DNA of 64,000 nucleotides, from the NCBI GenBank assembly GCA_026184435.1, contig CP046447.1; one strand, 5' to 3'. The notes beneath the pieces were generated by a model, which searched no databases, was not told the origin of the DNA, and saw only the letters and a list, made by a program, of their open reading frames with translations. The DNA comes from JAADFF01 sp013153035. GTDB taxonomy: Bacteria; Coprothermobacterota; Coprothermobacteria; Coprothermobacterales; JAADFF01. The translations under genes and the position numbers were made by a program. Positions 24,933 to 32,796 of this stretch are shown one piece after another; within the stretch, counting starts at the first letter, position 1, and every line of letters begins with the position of its first letter.

Positions 24933-25577
24933 ATGATCGTAATCGGACAGAAGTTTCCAGAAGTAGAGGTAAAAACAACACACGGAATGATGAAACTGCC
25001 TGAGGCATTTAAGGGCAAATGGTTCATACTCTTCAGTCACCCAGCTGATTTTACACCTGTTTGTACAACTGAGTTCTACGCCATGCAGAAGAGACTTGAC
25101 GAGTTCAAGAAGCTCGGTGTTGAGGTTATCGGTCTCAGTGTAGACCAGGTATTCTCCCACCTCAAGTGGATGGAGTGGATTGAGGAGAAGCTCGGTGAGA
25201 AAATTGAGTTCCCCGTCATCGCAGATGACAGAGGTAACGTTGCCGAGGCACTTGGCATGATTCCAGAGGGTGCCACAATCACAGCCCGTGCAGTCTTTGT
25301 AGTAGATCCCAATGGTGTCATCAGGGCTATCGTTTACTACCCAGCAGAGGTAGGCCGTGACTGGGACGAGATTATCCGACTCGTTAAGGCATTGCAGACA
25401 TCTGATGCCAAGGGTGTTGCCCTACCACACAAGTGGCCCAACAACGAGCTCATCGGCGACAAGGCTATTGTTCCTCCTGCAGGCACAGTTGACCAGATCA
25501 AAGAGCGTGAAGAGGCAAAGGCCAAAGGCGAGATTGAGTGCTACGACTGGTGGTTCTGCTATAAAGAGCTTAAATAA
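24933..25577 (+). CDS. Peroxiredoxin, Prx6-like with extra C-terminal cysteines
   Basis: 214 residues; AGGAGGTG 8 bp upstream of ATG 24933. The peroxidatic cysteine is in SHPADFTPVCTTEF near residue 45. Two further cysteines near the end (ECYDWWFCYKELK) match the archaeal/thermophile Prx6 group, in which a C-terminal cysteine acts as the resolving residue. It reduces H2O2 and organic peroxides in the cytoplasm. It lies 47 bp after the superoxide reductase gene and should be on the same transcript. Codon use is GC-rich, fitting high expression. Confidence 0.94.
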   Translation: MIVIGQKFPEVEVKTTHGMMKLPEAFKGKWFILFSHPADFTPVCTTEFYAMQKRLDEFKKLGVEVIGLSVDQVFSHLKWMEWIEEKLGEKIEFPVIADDRGNVAEALGMIPEGATITARAVFVVDPNGVIRAIVYYPAEVGRDWDEIIRLVKALQTSDAKGVALPHKWPNNELIGDKAIVPPAGTVDQIKEREEAKAKGEIECYDWWFCYKELK

Positions 25578-25601
25578 CATACTCCACATACAAAACATGT
25601 T

Positions 25602-25626
25602 AGGGGGCTTGATGCCCCCTTTTTTC
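25602..25626 (+). terminator. Terminator between the two peroxiredoxin genes
   Basis: AGGGGGC / GCCCCCT with a 5-nt loop, then six or seven T. It probably limits read-through into the second peroxiredoxin. Confidence 0.9.
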
Positions 25627-25645
25627 ACAAAGGGAGGGGATAGAT

Positions 25646-26152
25646 ATGCCTTGCAAGAAGAAAAGTCCAAAGCAGCAGAAACCTTGGAAAGCACCAGAGT
25701 TTTGCTTACCTGATAGCGAAAGCAATACCCACTGTCTAAAAGATTATCTCAAGAAAGGCTGGGTTGTTCTATATTTTTATCCCAAGGCCAATACAAGCGG
25801 ATGTACCAAAGAGGCTATAGGATTTACAGAGCTAAAAGACGAGTTTGAAAAACTCGGTGCCACCATTATAGGGATCAGCCCCGATAAGCCCGAAAAGATA
25901 AAGAAGTTTATAGAAGACCATGACCTAAAGATACTACTGCTTTCAGACACTGAAAAAGAAGTGCTGAAGGCATACGGAGCATGGGGTAAGAAGAAAAACT
26001 ATGGAAGGGAATATGAAGGTGTTATTAGAAGCACTTTTATCATAAATCCTGATGGCATGGTAGTAAAGTCGTGGAAAAATGTCAGGGTCAAAGGACATAT
26101 GGAAAAAGTACTTGAGACACTGAAGAAACTGGTGGAGGAATATGAAGGATAA
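25646..26152 (+). CDS. bcp: Thioredoxin-dependent peroxiredoxin (BCP/PrxQ family)
   Basis: 168 residues; ATG 25646 with GGGAGGGG about 6 bp upstream. The active-site region LYFYPKANTSGCTKEAIGFT near residue 45 is the BCP hallmark with a conservative change (usually DNTPGCT). The resolving Cys five residues after the peroxidatic one in many PrxQ proteins is absent; other cysteines (CKKK, FCLPD, THCLKD) could take that part. It reduces peroxides with thioredoxin-like partners. It overlaps the small DUF3783-like gene by 11 bp. Confidence 0.93.
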   Translation: MPCKKKSPKQQKPWKAPEFCLPDSESNTHCLKDYLKKGWVVLYFYPKANTSGCTKEAIGFTELKDEFEKLGATIIGISPDKPEKIKKFIEDHDLKILLLSDTEKEVLKAYGAWGKKKNYGREYEGVIRSTFIINPDGMVVKSWKNVRVKGHMEKVLETLKKLVEEYEG

Positions 26153-26342
26153 AAACTACAAGGTTGTTATACTTGATGGATTCACAAATGAAGAAATCTC
26201 TCAGATTGTAAAAGCCATAAAACCCATGTTTCAGGGGCGGGATATCATCTTTGCCCGCCCCACATTTCACACAAAGAAGTGGACAGTTGAGAAACTTATA
26301 GAGGTATTACACGAGGAGATAGAAGAGCATAAGTGTAATTAG
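26142..26342 (+). CDS. Small DUF3783-like protein
   Basis: 66 residues, starting inside the last codons of the BCP gene (11-bp overlap), so it is translationally coupled. The pattern VVILDGFTNEEISQIVKAIK followed by FARPTFHTKKWTVEKLIEVL resembles DUF3783, small alpha/beta proteins of unknown role in Firmicutes and related anaerobes. No cysteine pair or enzyme motif is present apart from one Cys at the end. Its position suggests a link with peroxide handling. Confidence 0.7.
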   Translation: MKDKNYKVVILDGFTNEEISQIVKAIKPMFQGRDIIFARPTFHTKKWTVEKLIEVLHEEIEEHKCN

Positions 26343-26393
26343 ATGTCACAAACTTATCTTCACCTCCGTATATATACATGGAGGTGAAGATAT

Positions 26394-27128
26394 ATGAAGA
26401 CAATTAAACAATTTGGATTATTCGTATTAATAACGGCAACTATTCTCATGATTATGCCTTCAACTAGTTTCGGTTTTACCTCAACCTCAGGTTGGTTAGA
26501 CTGTCCTTTTGGAGAACATAACGACCATTATCCAGGAAAGTGCAGAAGATATATAGACACAGACCATGATGGTATATGTGACCACTCAGAAGCTCCACCT
26601 GAAATTAGAGGATATACATACCCTGATACAGGAATATTTCTACTATTAAAGATAGAAACATCTACCATATGGAATGCTCAATTCTCAAACGGCAAACTAG
26701 TAGCATATTCTAGTATTTCAACTGATGTACCACCATTCATAGATCCTACCGTAAACAGAACAATGGTTCCTCTAAGATTTGTAGCAGAAAACCTCAACCT
26801 TAAAGTAGACTGGAACAACAAAACCAGAGAAATAGTTATCACATCCTCTATAGAAAATATCAAGATCATTATTCATATGCCCATTTCAGAGGCACAACAA
26901 CATGGCCCATACCTTGTGTATCCAGGCAGTCCCATAGTAGAACTATATCAAAATGGAAATATATCCAAATTGAATCTTACAAATCTAAATGGTAAAAACA
27001 TGGGAATTCCATTTATATACCAATCTAGAACATTTGTGCCCTTAAGATTCGTATCAGAAATTTTTGGAGCAAATATTCAGTGGTATCCAGACACCCGATC
27101 TATAACAATAGTAAGGGGGGAACAATAA
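26394..27128 (+). CDS. Secreted copper-amine-oxidase-like (stalk) domain protein with Cys/Asp motif
   Basis: 244 residues; start with GGAGGTGA upstream. A signal peptide (~1-27) leads to a motif with two cysteines and an acidic loop: DCPFGEHNDHYPGKC then YIDTDHDGICDHSE, which looks able to bind metal. Residues ~85-244 contain two halves of the copper-amine-oxidase N-terminal-like domain (NRTMVPLRFVAENLNLKVDW; SRTFVPLRFVSEIFGANIQW). That domain is a common cell-surface module in Clostridia and thermophiles and does not imply amine oxidase activity. Its stop shares one base with the next start (TAATG). Confidence 0.85.
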   Translation: MKTIKQFGLFVLITATILMIMPSTSFGFTSTSGWLDCPFGEHNDHYPGKCRRYIDTDHDGICDHSEAPPEIRGYTYPDTGIFLLLKIETSTIWNAQFSNGKLVAYSSISTDVPPFIDPTVNRTMVPLRFVAENLNLKVDWNNKTREIVITSSIENIKIIIHMPISEAQQHGPYLVYPGSPIVELYQNGNISKLNLTNLNGKNMGIPFIYQSRTFVPLRFVSEIFGANIQWYPDTRSITIVRGEQ

Positions 27129-27661
27129 TGAATTTAGGAAGATGGCTACCCTCTTTTACCCTCATAATCGCAATTTTAACAATAACCATTTTATTCATCC
27201 AACCAACATTTGCATGGGATGACTGCCCATTTGGCGAGACTAATGACACATATCCTGGGAAATGCCCTCATTATATAGACACCAACCACAACGGTATATG
27301 CGATCATTCGGAACCAGCCCCTGCTAACAATATCGGTACCCAGGACACAAATGTAAGCCAAAGTAAATCCGCATCCTCTTCAAGCGTTAACTTCTTTATT
27401 GCAACAATTATAGGAATCTTCATAGTAGCTACCGCAGAAATATTAAGAAAAAAGAACAACAGAATCGTATGCTGGTGTCTTAATGTAATATTAGCAATAG
27501 GTTTTCTACTATCCGGTATATCCGGCCTTATGCTGTTAATATCTCCATCACGAATATACGGTAATGCACATATTGCATCATCGACTATCATCTTCGTCGT
27601 AGGAATATATCATATTTATAGACACCTATCTTACTACCGAAATATTCCCAAGGTGCCATGA
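27128..27661 (+). CDS. Small membrane protein sharing the CPFG...GICDHSE motif
   Basis: 177 residues; ATG 27128 overlaps the preceding stop by 1 bp, with a G-rich ribosome site. An N-terminal signal or anchor helix is followed by DCPFGETNDTYPGKC and YIDTNHNGICDHSE, nearly identical to the motif in the preceding protein. After a Ser-rich linker come three further membrane helices (~95-170). I recall the same motif in 4Fe-4S/FMN-type membrane proteins of anaerobes, but no cluster or flavin domain is present here. The pair probably works together at the cell surface; function unknown. Confidence 0.75.
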   Translation: MNLGRWLPSFTLIIAILTITILFIQPTFAWDDCPFGETNDTYPGKCPHYIDTNHNGICDHSEPAPANNIGTQDTNVSQSKSASSSSVNFFIATIIGIFIVATAEILRKKNNRIVCWCLNVILAIGFLLSGISGLMLLISPSRIYGNAHIASSTIIFVVGIYHIYRHLSYYRNIPKVP

Positions 27662-27680
27662 GCTAGGGCTTATGGCACCT
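27651..27680. repeat. Inverted repeat between convergent genes
   Basis: AGGTGCCAT and ATGGCACCT are perfect inverted copies around a 12-nt loop. They overlap the ends of both flanking genes and may act as a two-way terminator, though T runs are poor. Confidence 0.6.
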
Positions 27681-27945
27681 CTATTCCCCATTTATTAACA
27701 GGAATATTGATATCTGCTCCTCTATCTTTGAGACATCTAATCAAGAAAAAGAAAAAATCATCAGGTAATCTTGTTCTTATACGCACAAGATACCTATCCC
27801 CCTCTACATGCTCTATGAACTCAACAATATCCCTTACACTACCCACAATCTCTTTACGAATCTCTACACCGCCCCTGTATGCCCTCACACTGCCAATACC
27901 ACCCTGAGAGCATCCACATGTTGTCAGTTCAAAGTCTACACGCAT
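27670..27945 (-). CDS. Small protein with CGCS motif, unknown function
   Basis: 91 residues from ATG 27945 with GGAGG 8 bp upstream. Near the N-terminus is ELTTCGCSQGGIGSVRAYRG, a close Cys-x-Cys pair in a Gly-rich loop that could bind a metal or form a redox pair. The rest looks like a small alpha/beta domain. It lies 12 bp after the CcdA-like membrane gene in the same direction. Since CcdA proteins pass electrons to extracytoplasmic thiols, a redox link is possible, but this protein has no signal peptide. I recognise no family. Confidence 0.65.
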   Translation of the reverse strand: MRVDFELTTCGCSQGGIGSVRAYRGGVEIRKEIVGSVRDIVEFIEHVEGDRYLVRIRTRLPDDFFFFLIRCLKDRGADINIPVNKWGIEVP

Positions 27946-27957
27946 ATATACCACCTC

Positions 27958-28644
27958 CTACTTGAAGATGGCTATAAACCCCTCCTTCAGTAGTGGAAAG
28001 GCAATAATAACAAGAAGAATACTGGCAACCACTTCAAGATATGGCAGCATCTTACCCTTTGCCTTTTTCACAAATCTAATGTTGCCAACGATGTAGGCAA
28101 GTATAGAAAGTCCCCAGAATGGAACAGAGAAGATAATGTTGTAAAGAAGAAGGAGCAAAAACTGAAGCACAGGAGAAGAGGTGTACGAAGCAAGTTTCAA
28201 ACTAAAAACAATATACGGCCCCATAGAGCACGGAAGCAGAAGAAAAGATAGAATAACACCCACTACATAGCTACTACCCGGTGATGTGGCTTTTTCTAAA
28301 TATGCCCTAATGGTGCTCTTTTCACTTTCTGGTGTAAGCCCTCTGCTACCACGAAACGCATCAAGAATGGCAAGCACGGCCAATATACAACCGGCACCAC
28401 CTATTATCAGATTGAGCCACGGGATAACACCTGGTGGCAAGAGTCGGTATCCCCACAAGAGAGCCCCACCAAGAGTCATATAACCTGTAATAATACCCAG
28501 TGTAAAGGCCAATCCACTTTTCAGTGCCTGAACAGGACTACCCTTAATAATGTTCAATGTAAGCATAACCAGTAAAGCATTAATGCAACACGGATTAACA
28601 GAATCGGCCAGCGCAAGACCCCAGAGTGATAGCCAGAAATCCAT
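27958..28644 (-). CDS. CcdA/DsbD-like thiol-disulfide transport membrane protein
   Basis: 228 residues from ATG 28644 with AGGTGG 8 bp upstream. Six or so membrane helices carry the two expected cysteines: LADSVNPCCINALLVML near residue 20 and FLLLPCSMGPYIV near 140. That is the layout of CcdA, which moves reducing equivalents from cytoplasmic thioredoxin to proteins outside. An extra Cys sits next to the first one (PCC). There are no cytochrome c genes here, so the target may be secreted thiol proteins or peroxide defence. Confidence 0.87.
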   Translation of the reverse strand: MDFWLSLWGLALADSVNPCCINALLVMLTLNIIKGSPVQALKSGLAFTLGIITGYMTLGGALLWGYRLLPPGVIPWLNLIIGGAGCILAVLAILDAFRGSRGLTPESEKSTIRAYLEKATSPGSSYVVGVILSFLLLPCSMGPYIVFSLKLASYTSSPVLQFLLLLLYNIIFSVPFWGLSILAYIVGNIRFVKKAKGKMLPYLEVVASILLVIIAFPLLKEGFIAIFK

Positions 28645-28730
28645 AACATCCACCACCTTGTTTATATAAAAGCATGTTTCTTAACTCACTTTGAGTATAC
28701 CCGATTTGGGTAAAGTAGGATAGACTAAAG

Positions 28731-28753
28731 TTAGGAGATAATATATCTCCTAA
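28731..28753 (+). promoter_or_regulatory. Palindrome in the OsmC upstream region
   Basis: TTAGGAGATA and TATCTCCTAA are perfect inverted 10-mers around a 3-nt loop, 25 bp before the start codon. No T run follows, so an operator or leader hairpin is likelier than a terminator. Confidence 0.55.
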
Positions 28754-28777
28754 ACTACTAACTTGGAGGTGCCTAAG

Positions 28778-29212
28778 ATGGCAGAAGTAAAATTTAGAGT
28801 ATCGGCAAATTTAATTGGTAAGTTTACAGTGGAGGGAAAAATCAGAAAACACACACTAACACTTGATGAACCTGCAGATCTTGGCGGAGACGACAAAGGA
28901 CCCAATCCTGTAGAGCTAATACTCCTTGCACAGGCTGGATGTATTCTCATGGTAGGAAGAGTTGTGGCAATGGAAATGGGCATTACCATCAACAGCTTCA
29001 AAGTTGATGTTGTAGGTGTACTGAACCCTGAGAAATTCATGGGCAAACCCACCGAAGACAGGGCAGGATTCAAAGAAATCACATTAAAGGTATATATAGA
29101 TGCCGACGCAGACAGAGATACACTCAAGAAATGGTTAGAAATAGTAGAAGAAAGATGTCCGGTAAAAGATAATCTTGTCAATCATACACCTGTAAAAGTA
29201 GAACTTGCATAG
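28778..29212 (+). CDS. OsmC-family peroxide reductase
   Basis: 144 residues from ATG 28778 with TGGAGGTG 7 bp upstream. OsmC/Ohr proteins reduce organic hydroperoxides using two cysteines. Here they are in LLAQAGCILMVGRVVAM near residue 60 and ERCPVKDNLVN near 130, both at the expected places. GGDDKGPNPVELILLA is the family's helix start. It is a single-gene unit between a palindromic leader and a terminator and extends the antioxidant set of this region. Confidence 0.92.
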   Translation: MAEVKFRVSANLIGKFTVEGKIRKHTLTLDEPADLGGDDKGPNPVELILLAQAGCILMVGRVVAMEMGITINSFKVDVVGVLNPEKFMGKPTEDRAGFKEITLKVYIDADADRDTLKKWLEIVEERCPVKDNLVNHTPVKVELA

Positions 29213-29225
29213 CAACCTTCCCTTA

Positions 29226-29255
29226 GGCAGAACCGCAAATGCGGTTCTGCCTTTT
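29226..29255 (+). terminator. Terminator of the OsmC gene
   Basis: GGCAGAACCGC / GCGGTTCTGCC with a 4-nt loop, then TTTT. Confidence 0.94.
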
Positions 29256-29289
29256 GTCAACCAAACCAGTGATAGCCAAAACAAAAAGT

Positions 29290-29306
29290 GGGGGCATCAT
29301 GCCCCC
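29290..29306 (-). terminator. Terminator of the sulfhydrogenase operon
   Basis: GGGGGC / GCCCCC with a 5-nt loop, followed on the minus strand by ACTTTTTGT. Confidence 0.85.
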
Positions 29307-29339
29307 CGAATAAAAAACAAGAACCTTAGAGGTGATGCC

Positions 29340-29813
29340 TCAGCAGGTATAGTGCAGGTGATGAAGCAGTTTCAAAAGCTCTGCACTTAGCACATGGAGG
29401 TTTTTCCGCAAACATTGAGATAGCTCTGTAGATGGTTTTATGTTGTCTTCATCTACCCCTATAAGATAAAACACTTTTCTGGCACCGGCAATCTCCGGCA
29501 TGGTTTTTTCAAGCAGCTCAAGACTGTCAATAACACCTATCATATGAGCATGTTTCATAGAAGCCTCAAGTTTTTTCACATCTTTAGCCGACATGGACTT
29601 TGCTTTCCCACATGGGAAGTTTTCACCTACCACGGCATCAACAAACACTAGTGTGTCCTCACCGCTGTAGAAATGCGGAAGCCGTAGAACATCAGTATGT
29701 AAAAAAACTCCTTTGGCATACTCAGGCATAAGCCCATCCATATACTTGTACAAATGATAGCCTATGCCCTCATCACCCATTACGTCGTTACCCAAGAACA
29801 CAACAAGAATCAT
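29340..29813 (-). CDS. [NiFe]-hydrogenase maturation protease
   Basis: 157 residues. HybD/HycI-family endopeptidase: FLGNDVMGDEGIGYHL at residue 7 carries the nickel-sensing Asp/Glu, and DAVVG near 58 a second ligand. It trims the C-terminal tail of a hydrogenase large subunit once nickel is in place. It is the last gene of the sulfhydrogenase operon, 2 bp after the large subunit, whose chain has a short tail (LIREE) after the cluster ligands. It should therefore serve that enzyme; the membrane hydrogenase at the right end has no tail to cut. Confidence 0.9.
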   Translation of the reverse strand: MILVVFLGNDVMGDEGIGYHLYKYMDGLMPEYAKGVFLHTDVLRLPHFYSGEDTLVFVDAVVGENFPCGKAKSMSAKDVKKLEASMKHAHMIGVIDSLELLEKTMPEIAGARKVFYLIGVDEDNIKPSTELSQCLRKNLHVLSAELLKLLHHLHYTC

Positions 29814-29815
29814 GC

Positions 29816-31132
29816 CTATTCCTCCCTGATAAGATGAACACTACAAGAGATACATGGGTCATATGCCCTTGGCACCATTTCAAGATACTTTACAAGCTCG
29901 TCATCGTCTATATCAGGATTTTCTAAAAGAACCCCCTCTGCCATCTTCTGGGTATCCCTATGCATAATATTGAAGTTGTAGGCAGTAGGAGTAACAAGGT
30001 CGGCAAACACAACATTACCATCATCGTCATACTCTACAGTGTAGGAGATAATACCTCTGGGTGCCTCTGTAATAGCTACTCCTCTACCGGCCTTTGGTTT
30101 AACCTCTACCCTGTCATTGTCAAGGGGCATGTCAAGAAGTTTTCTCAGCACCTCCAGAGAGGCATCGACAAAGTAAAGAAGCTCTATGGCCTGTGAGAGG
30201 TTGTTATAGAAAGCGTTGTTAAAGCGCAGCTTTCCACTCTCCACAAGCTCTTTATAAATCTTCAAAGATTCACCCCAAAGTGTATCACCATTTAGTGCCA
30301 AACGGGACAAGGCACCTACCATGAACTCCTTACCCTCAAGATATGCAAACTTGGCAAACGAATGGGAGACTGGTTTTTCTATAAGATATTCTCTATACTC
30401 CTCTACAGGAAATTCCACCCCACTTGTAGAGGTAACAATCTCGCCAAAGGTGTCAAACTCATCTGTTTGTTTTAGTGCCACATGGTTGTACTCACCATCA
30501 AGATACTTCGGCATCTGGAGCGAAGCCAGTATATCTATGGCAACCTTGGCAGTATCTCTAATCTCTTCAAGTTGTCTATATGCCTTATCCATTTCTTCCC
30601 TGGTGGGTATCCTTCCAAAGCCACCTACTACAGCATTTTCCTGATGAATCTCTCTACCGCCAACCATAGCCTGAATGTAGTTGGCAACCTTCTTCATCAT
30701 AAGCCCTTTTGTAACTTCTGTTCCATACTTATCGGCCATAGCTATGGCATCAGGATAACCCAAGAAATCAGGCAAGGCAAGTAAAAACACATGAAGAGAA
30801 TGGCTCTCAATAAAAGAAGCATACACAAGGAGCTTTCTGAGCAGTTTGGTAAGCGTGCCAACCTCGATATCAAATGCCCTCTCTGTAGCCATGATAGATG
30901 TCAGCTTATGAGAGGCCGAGCATATGGCACATATACGGCTATACATATCAGTGGCAACATCATAGGGTTTACCTCTGGTGATATATTCAAAGAACCTTGG
31001 TCCCTCAACAAGCCTTAAAACTGCCTTGACATTTGTTCCCTCTCTGTATACCTCTATCATACCCCTACCCTCTACACGGGCAAGGTGTTCAACAGTTATT
31101 ATTTTCTTCTGTATCTTCCCCACTTTACTCAC
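29816..31132 (-). CDS. hydA: Sulfhydrogenase / group 3b [NiFe] hydrogenase, large (alpha) subunit
   Basis: 438 residues. The GTG at 31132 is used; a second GTG three codons later is possible. It carries the Ni-Fe active site: RICAICSASHK near residue 65 and DPCISCSVHLIREE at the end give the four cysteine ligands, and cleavage after the His would remove five residues. The Ala in RICAIC, in place of the usual Gly, is like the Pyrococcus sulfhydrogenase group. The enzyme couples H2 or sulfur/polysulfide to NAD(P)H in the cytosol. It overlaps the small subunit gene by 8 bp. Confidence 0.95.
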   Translation of the reverse strand: MSKVGKIQKKIITVEHLARVEGRGMIEVYREGTNVKAVLRLVEGPRFFEYITRGKPYDVATDMYSRICAICSASHKLTSIMATERAFDIEVGTLTKLLRKLLVYASFIESHSLHVFLLALPDFLGYPDAIAMADKYGTEVTKGLMMKKVANYIQAMVGGREIHQENAVVGGFGRIPTREEMDKAYRQLEEIRDTAKVAIDILASLQMPKYLDGEYNHVALKQTDEFDTFGEIVTSTSGVEFPVEEYREYLIEKPVSHSFAKFAYLEGKEFMVGALSRLALNGDTLWGESLKIYKELVESGKLRFNNAFYNNLSQAIELLYFVDASLEVLRKLLDMPLDNDRVEVKPKAGRGVAITEAPRGIISYTVEYDDDGNVVFADLVTPTAYNFNIMHRDTQKMAEGVLLENPDIDDDELVKYLEMVPRAYDPCISCSVHLIREE

Positions 31133-31922
31133 CTCTCACCAGAGATTTAAACTTCTCAAGAATCTCCTGACTATGTCCACCAAATACCTTCATACGCTTT
31201 ATGGCCTCAAGTGGATCTACCCCATTTTTCTCCATCATCTTTGCCATGGCATCTACACGCTGAATCTCCCTAATAGGACCACGACAACCCATGCAAGGAA
31301 GCCCCAAAGATGGACATCTTGCCCCACAACCGGCAACGGTGAATGGACCAAGACAAGGTTTACCCTCCTCTATGACAACACAGGGATTACCCTTTTGCCT
31401 ACACTCTTGACATACGGGAAAATCTTTCTGCTCGGGCCAAGTAGACCATATAAATGTTGCAAGGAAATAGAGAAACTCATCTTTTTCTATAGGACAGCCA
31501 GGCAGGTAAAAATCTACATCAATAACCTTATCAAGTGGTCTTGGCGGCATAACCTTCATATCAAATGTAGTACCCTCACCATAGACGGCCTTAATAGCCT
31601 CATTTAAGTCAAACCCCGCTCCAATATCGACACTTTGCACACCACCATGGCATGCACATGTGCCCATGGCAACCACATATTTGGCCTTCTCTCTAACCTT
31701 CCTCACAAGATGCTCATCATCTTCGGTAACAACAGCGCCCTCTATAAATGCAACATCAACAGATTCCTCTATCTTAGAGGCCGAAGTTGCCATGTGGAAA
31801 CAGACAATCTCCACCTCTGTAAATATGTCAATCAGTTTATCTTCTATATTGAGAACATTGAGCTGGCACCCGTAACATGATGTTGTAGGATAAAAACCCA
31901 CTCTTAGTTTTTTCTTCTCCAT
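31125..31922 (-). CDS. hydD: Sulfhydrogenase / group 3b hydrogenase, small (delta) subunit
   Basis: 265 residues from ATG 31922 with AAGGAGG 7 bp upstream; the longer frame runs into the gamma gene. The proximal [4Fe-4S] ligands are in GFYPTTSCYGCQLNVL near residue 12, with MGTCACHGGVQ near 90 and FYLPGCPIEKDEF near 142. Further cysteines (CQECRQKGNPC, CGARCPSLGLPCMGC) supply additional clusters. This is the normal layout of 3b small subunits. It passes electrons between the Ni-Fe site and the beta/gamma flavin module. Confidence 0.95.
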   Translation of the reverse strand: MEKKKLRVGFYPTTSCYGCQLNVLNIEDKLIDIFTEVEIVCFHMATSASKIEESVDVAFIEGAVVTEDDEHLVRKVREKAKYVVAMGTCACHGGVQSVDIGAGFDLNEAIKAVYGEGTTFDMKVMPPRPLDKVIDVDFYLPGCPIEKDEFLYFLATFIWSTWPEQKDFPVCQECRQKGNPCVVIEEGKPCLGPFTVAGCGARCPSLGLPCMGCRGPIREIQRVDAMAKMMEKNGVDPLEAIKRMKVFGGHSQEILEKFKSLVRGE

Positions 31923-31935
31923 GACAGCCCCTCCT

Positions 31936-32796
31936 TTACTCCATGAGTTCTGGGTGCCTCTGCACCTGTCTGTAGGAAAATACTGGCCCATCTTTGCATA
32001 CGTAAAGCATGCTGTCAGAGCTTCCCACATTACAGTGCCCGCACTTACCGATACCGCACTTCATTCTTCTCTCAAATGTGGCATATATGTAATCAGGGTC
32101 AAAACCACGCTCAATAACCTCATCAAATATGCTCTGATACATACGAGGAGGTCCACACATAATAACAACACTATTTTTCGGATCAACATTGGCCTGTGGA
32201 ATAAACAGATGGCACCTACCTTTGCATACGCCCTCTACCTCTTCTCTTGTCACCGTCTGTATAACCTTAACACCATCACCCTTATATGTACGGGCTATAG
32301 CCTCAAGTTCGTTGTAATATAAGAGGTCTCTCTTGGTTCGTGCAGAGTTAATAAGTGTGATATTGCCATAATCCCAGCGGTTATCAAGGGCATAGAGAAA
32401 TACACTTCTCAGTGGTGCCATACCAAGCCCCGCTGATAAAAACAAAAGGTCTTTGCCCTTCCACTCATCTATAGGAAAACCATTACCATAAGGTCCACGA
32501 ATCCATACATAATCTCCCTCGTGCAAATTATGTATAACCGTTGTCACCCTTCCGATACGCCTTATCGTCAAGGCGAAAAATCCTTTCTGGGTAGGAGGAG
32601 AACATAAAGATATAGGTACCTCTCCTATGCCCGGCAAATTAACCTGCACGAATTTTGCCGGCCTATCATAATTTCTTTCAAACTCCTCTTGGTCTTTCGG
32701 ATCTACAAACGATATAACAAACATCTTTTCCGTCGGTGTTACCTTAAATATCTTCTTTATCACAGCCTTTTTTGGCTGAAGAGGATTACTTAGCAT
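31936..32796 (-). CDS. hydG: Sulfhydrogenase gamma subunit (FAD/NAD(P)H-binding)
   Basis: 286 residues. Ferredoxin-NADP reductase-like fold: a FAD site (ISLCSPPTQKGFFALTIRR), a nucleotide site (LLFLSAGLGMAPLRSVFL, VVIMCGPPRMYQSI) and a C-terminal [2Fe-2S] site (MKCGIGKCGHCNVG and a later Cys). It is where NAD(P)H is bound. The first 11 bp overlap the end of the beta gene. Length and motifs match the Pyrococcus HydG type and the related NAD-binding subunit of asrB-type reductases. Confidence 0.94.
   Translation of the reverse strand: MLSNPLQPKKAVIKKIFKVTPTEKMFVISFVDPKDQEEFERNYDRPAKFVQVNLPGIGEVPISLCSPPTQKGFFALTIRRIGRVTTVIHNLHEGDYVWIRGPYGNGFPIDEWKGKDLLFLSAGLGMAPLRSVFLYALDNRWDYGNITLINSARTKRDLLYYNELEAIARTYKGDGVKVIQTVTREEVEGVCKGRCHLFIPQANVDPKNSVVIMCGPPRMYQSIFDEVIERGFDPDYIYATFERRMKCGIGKCGHCNVGSSDSMLYVCKDGPVFSYRQVQRHPELME

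Noticed and set aside
26394..27128. Annotation as a copper amine oxidase
   Set aside because: Only the small N-terminal-like surface domain is present; the catalytic domain with its topaquinone Tyr is absent. The same holds for the gene at 52396.
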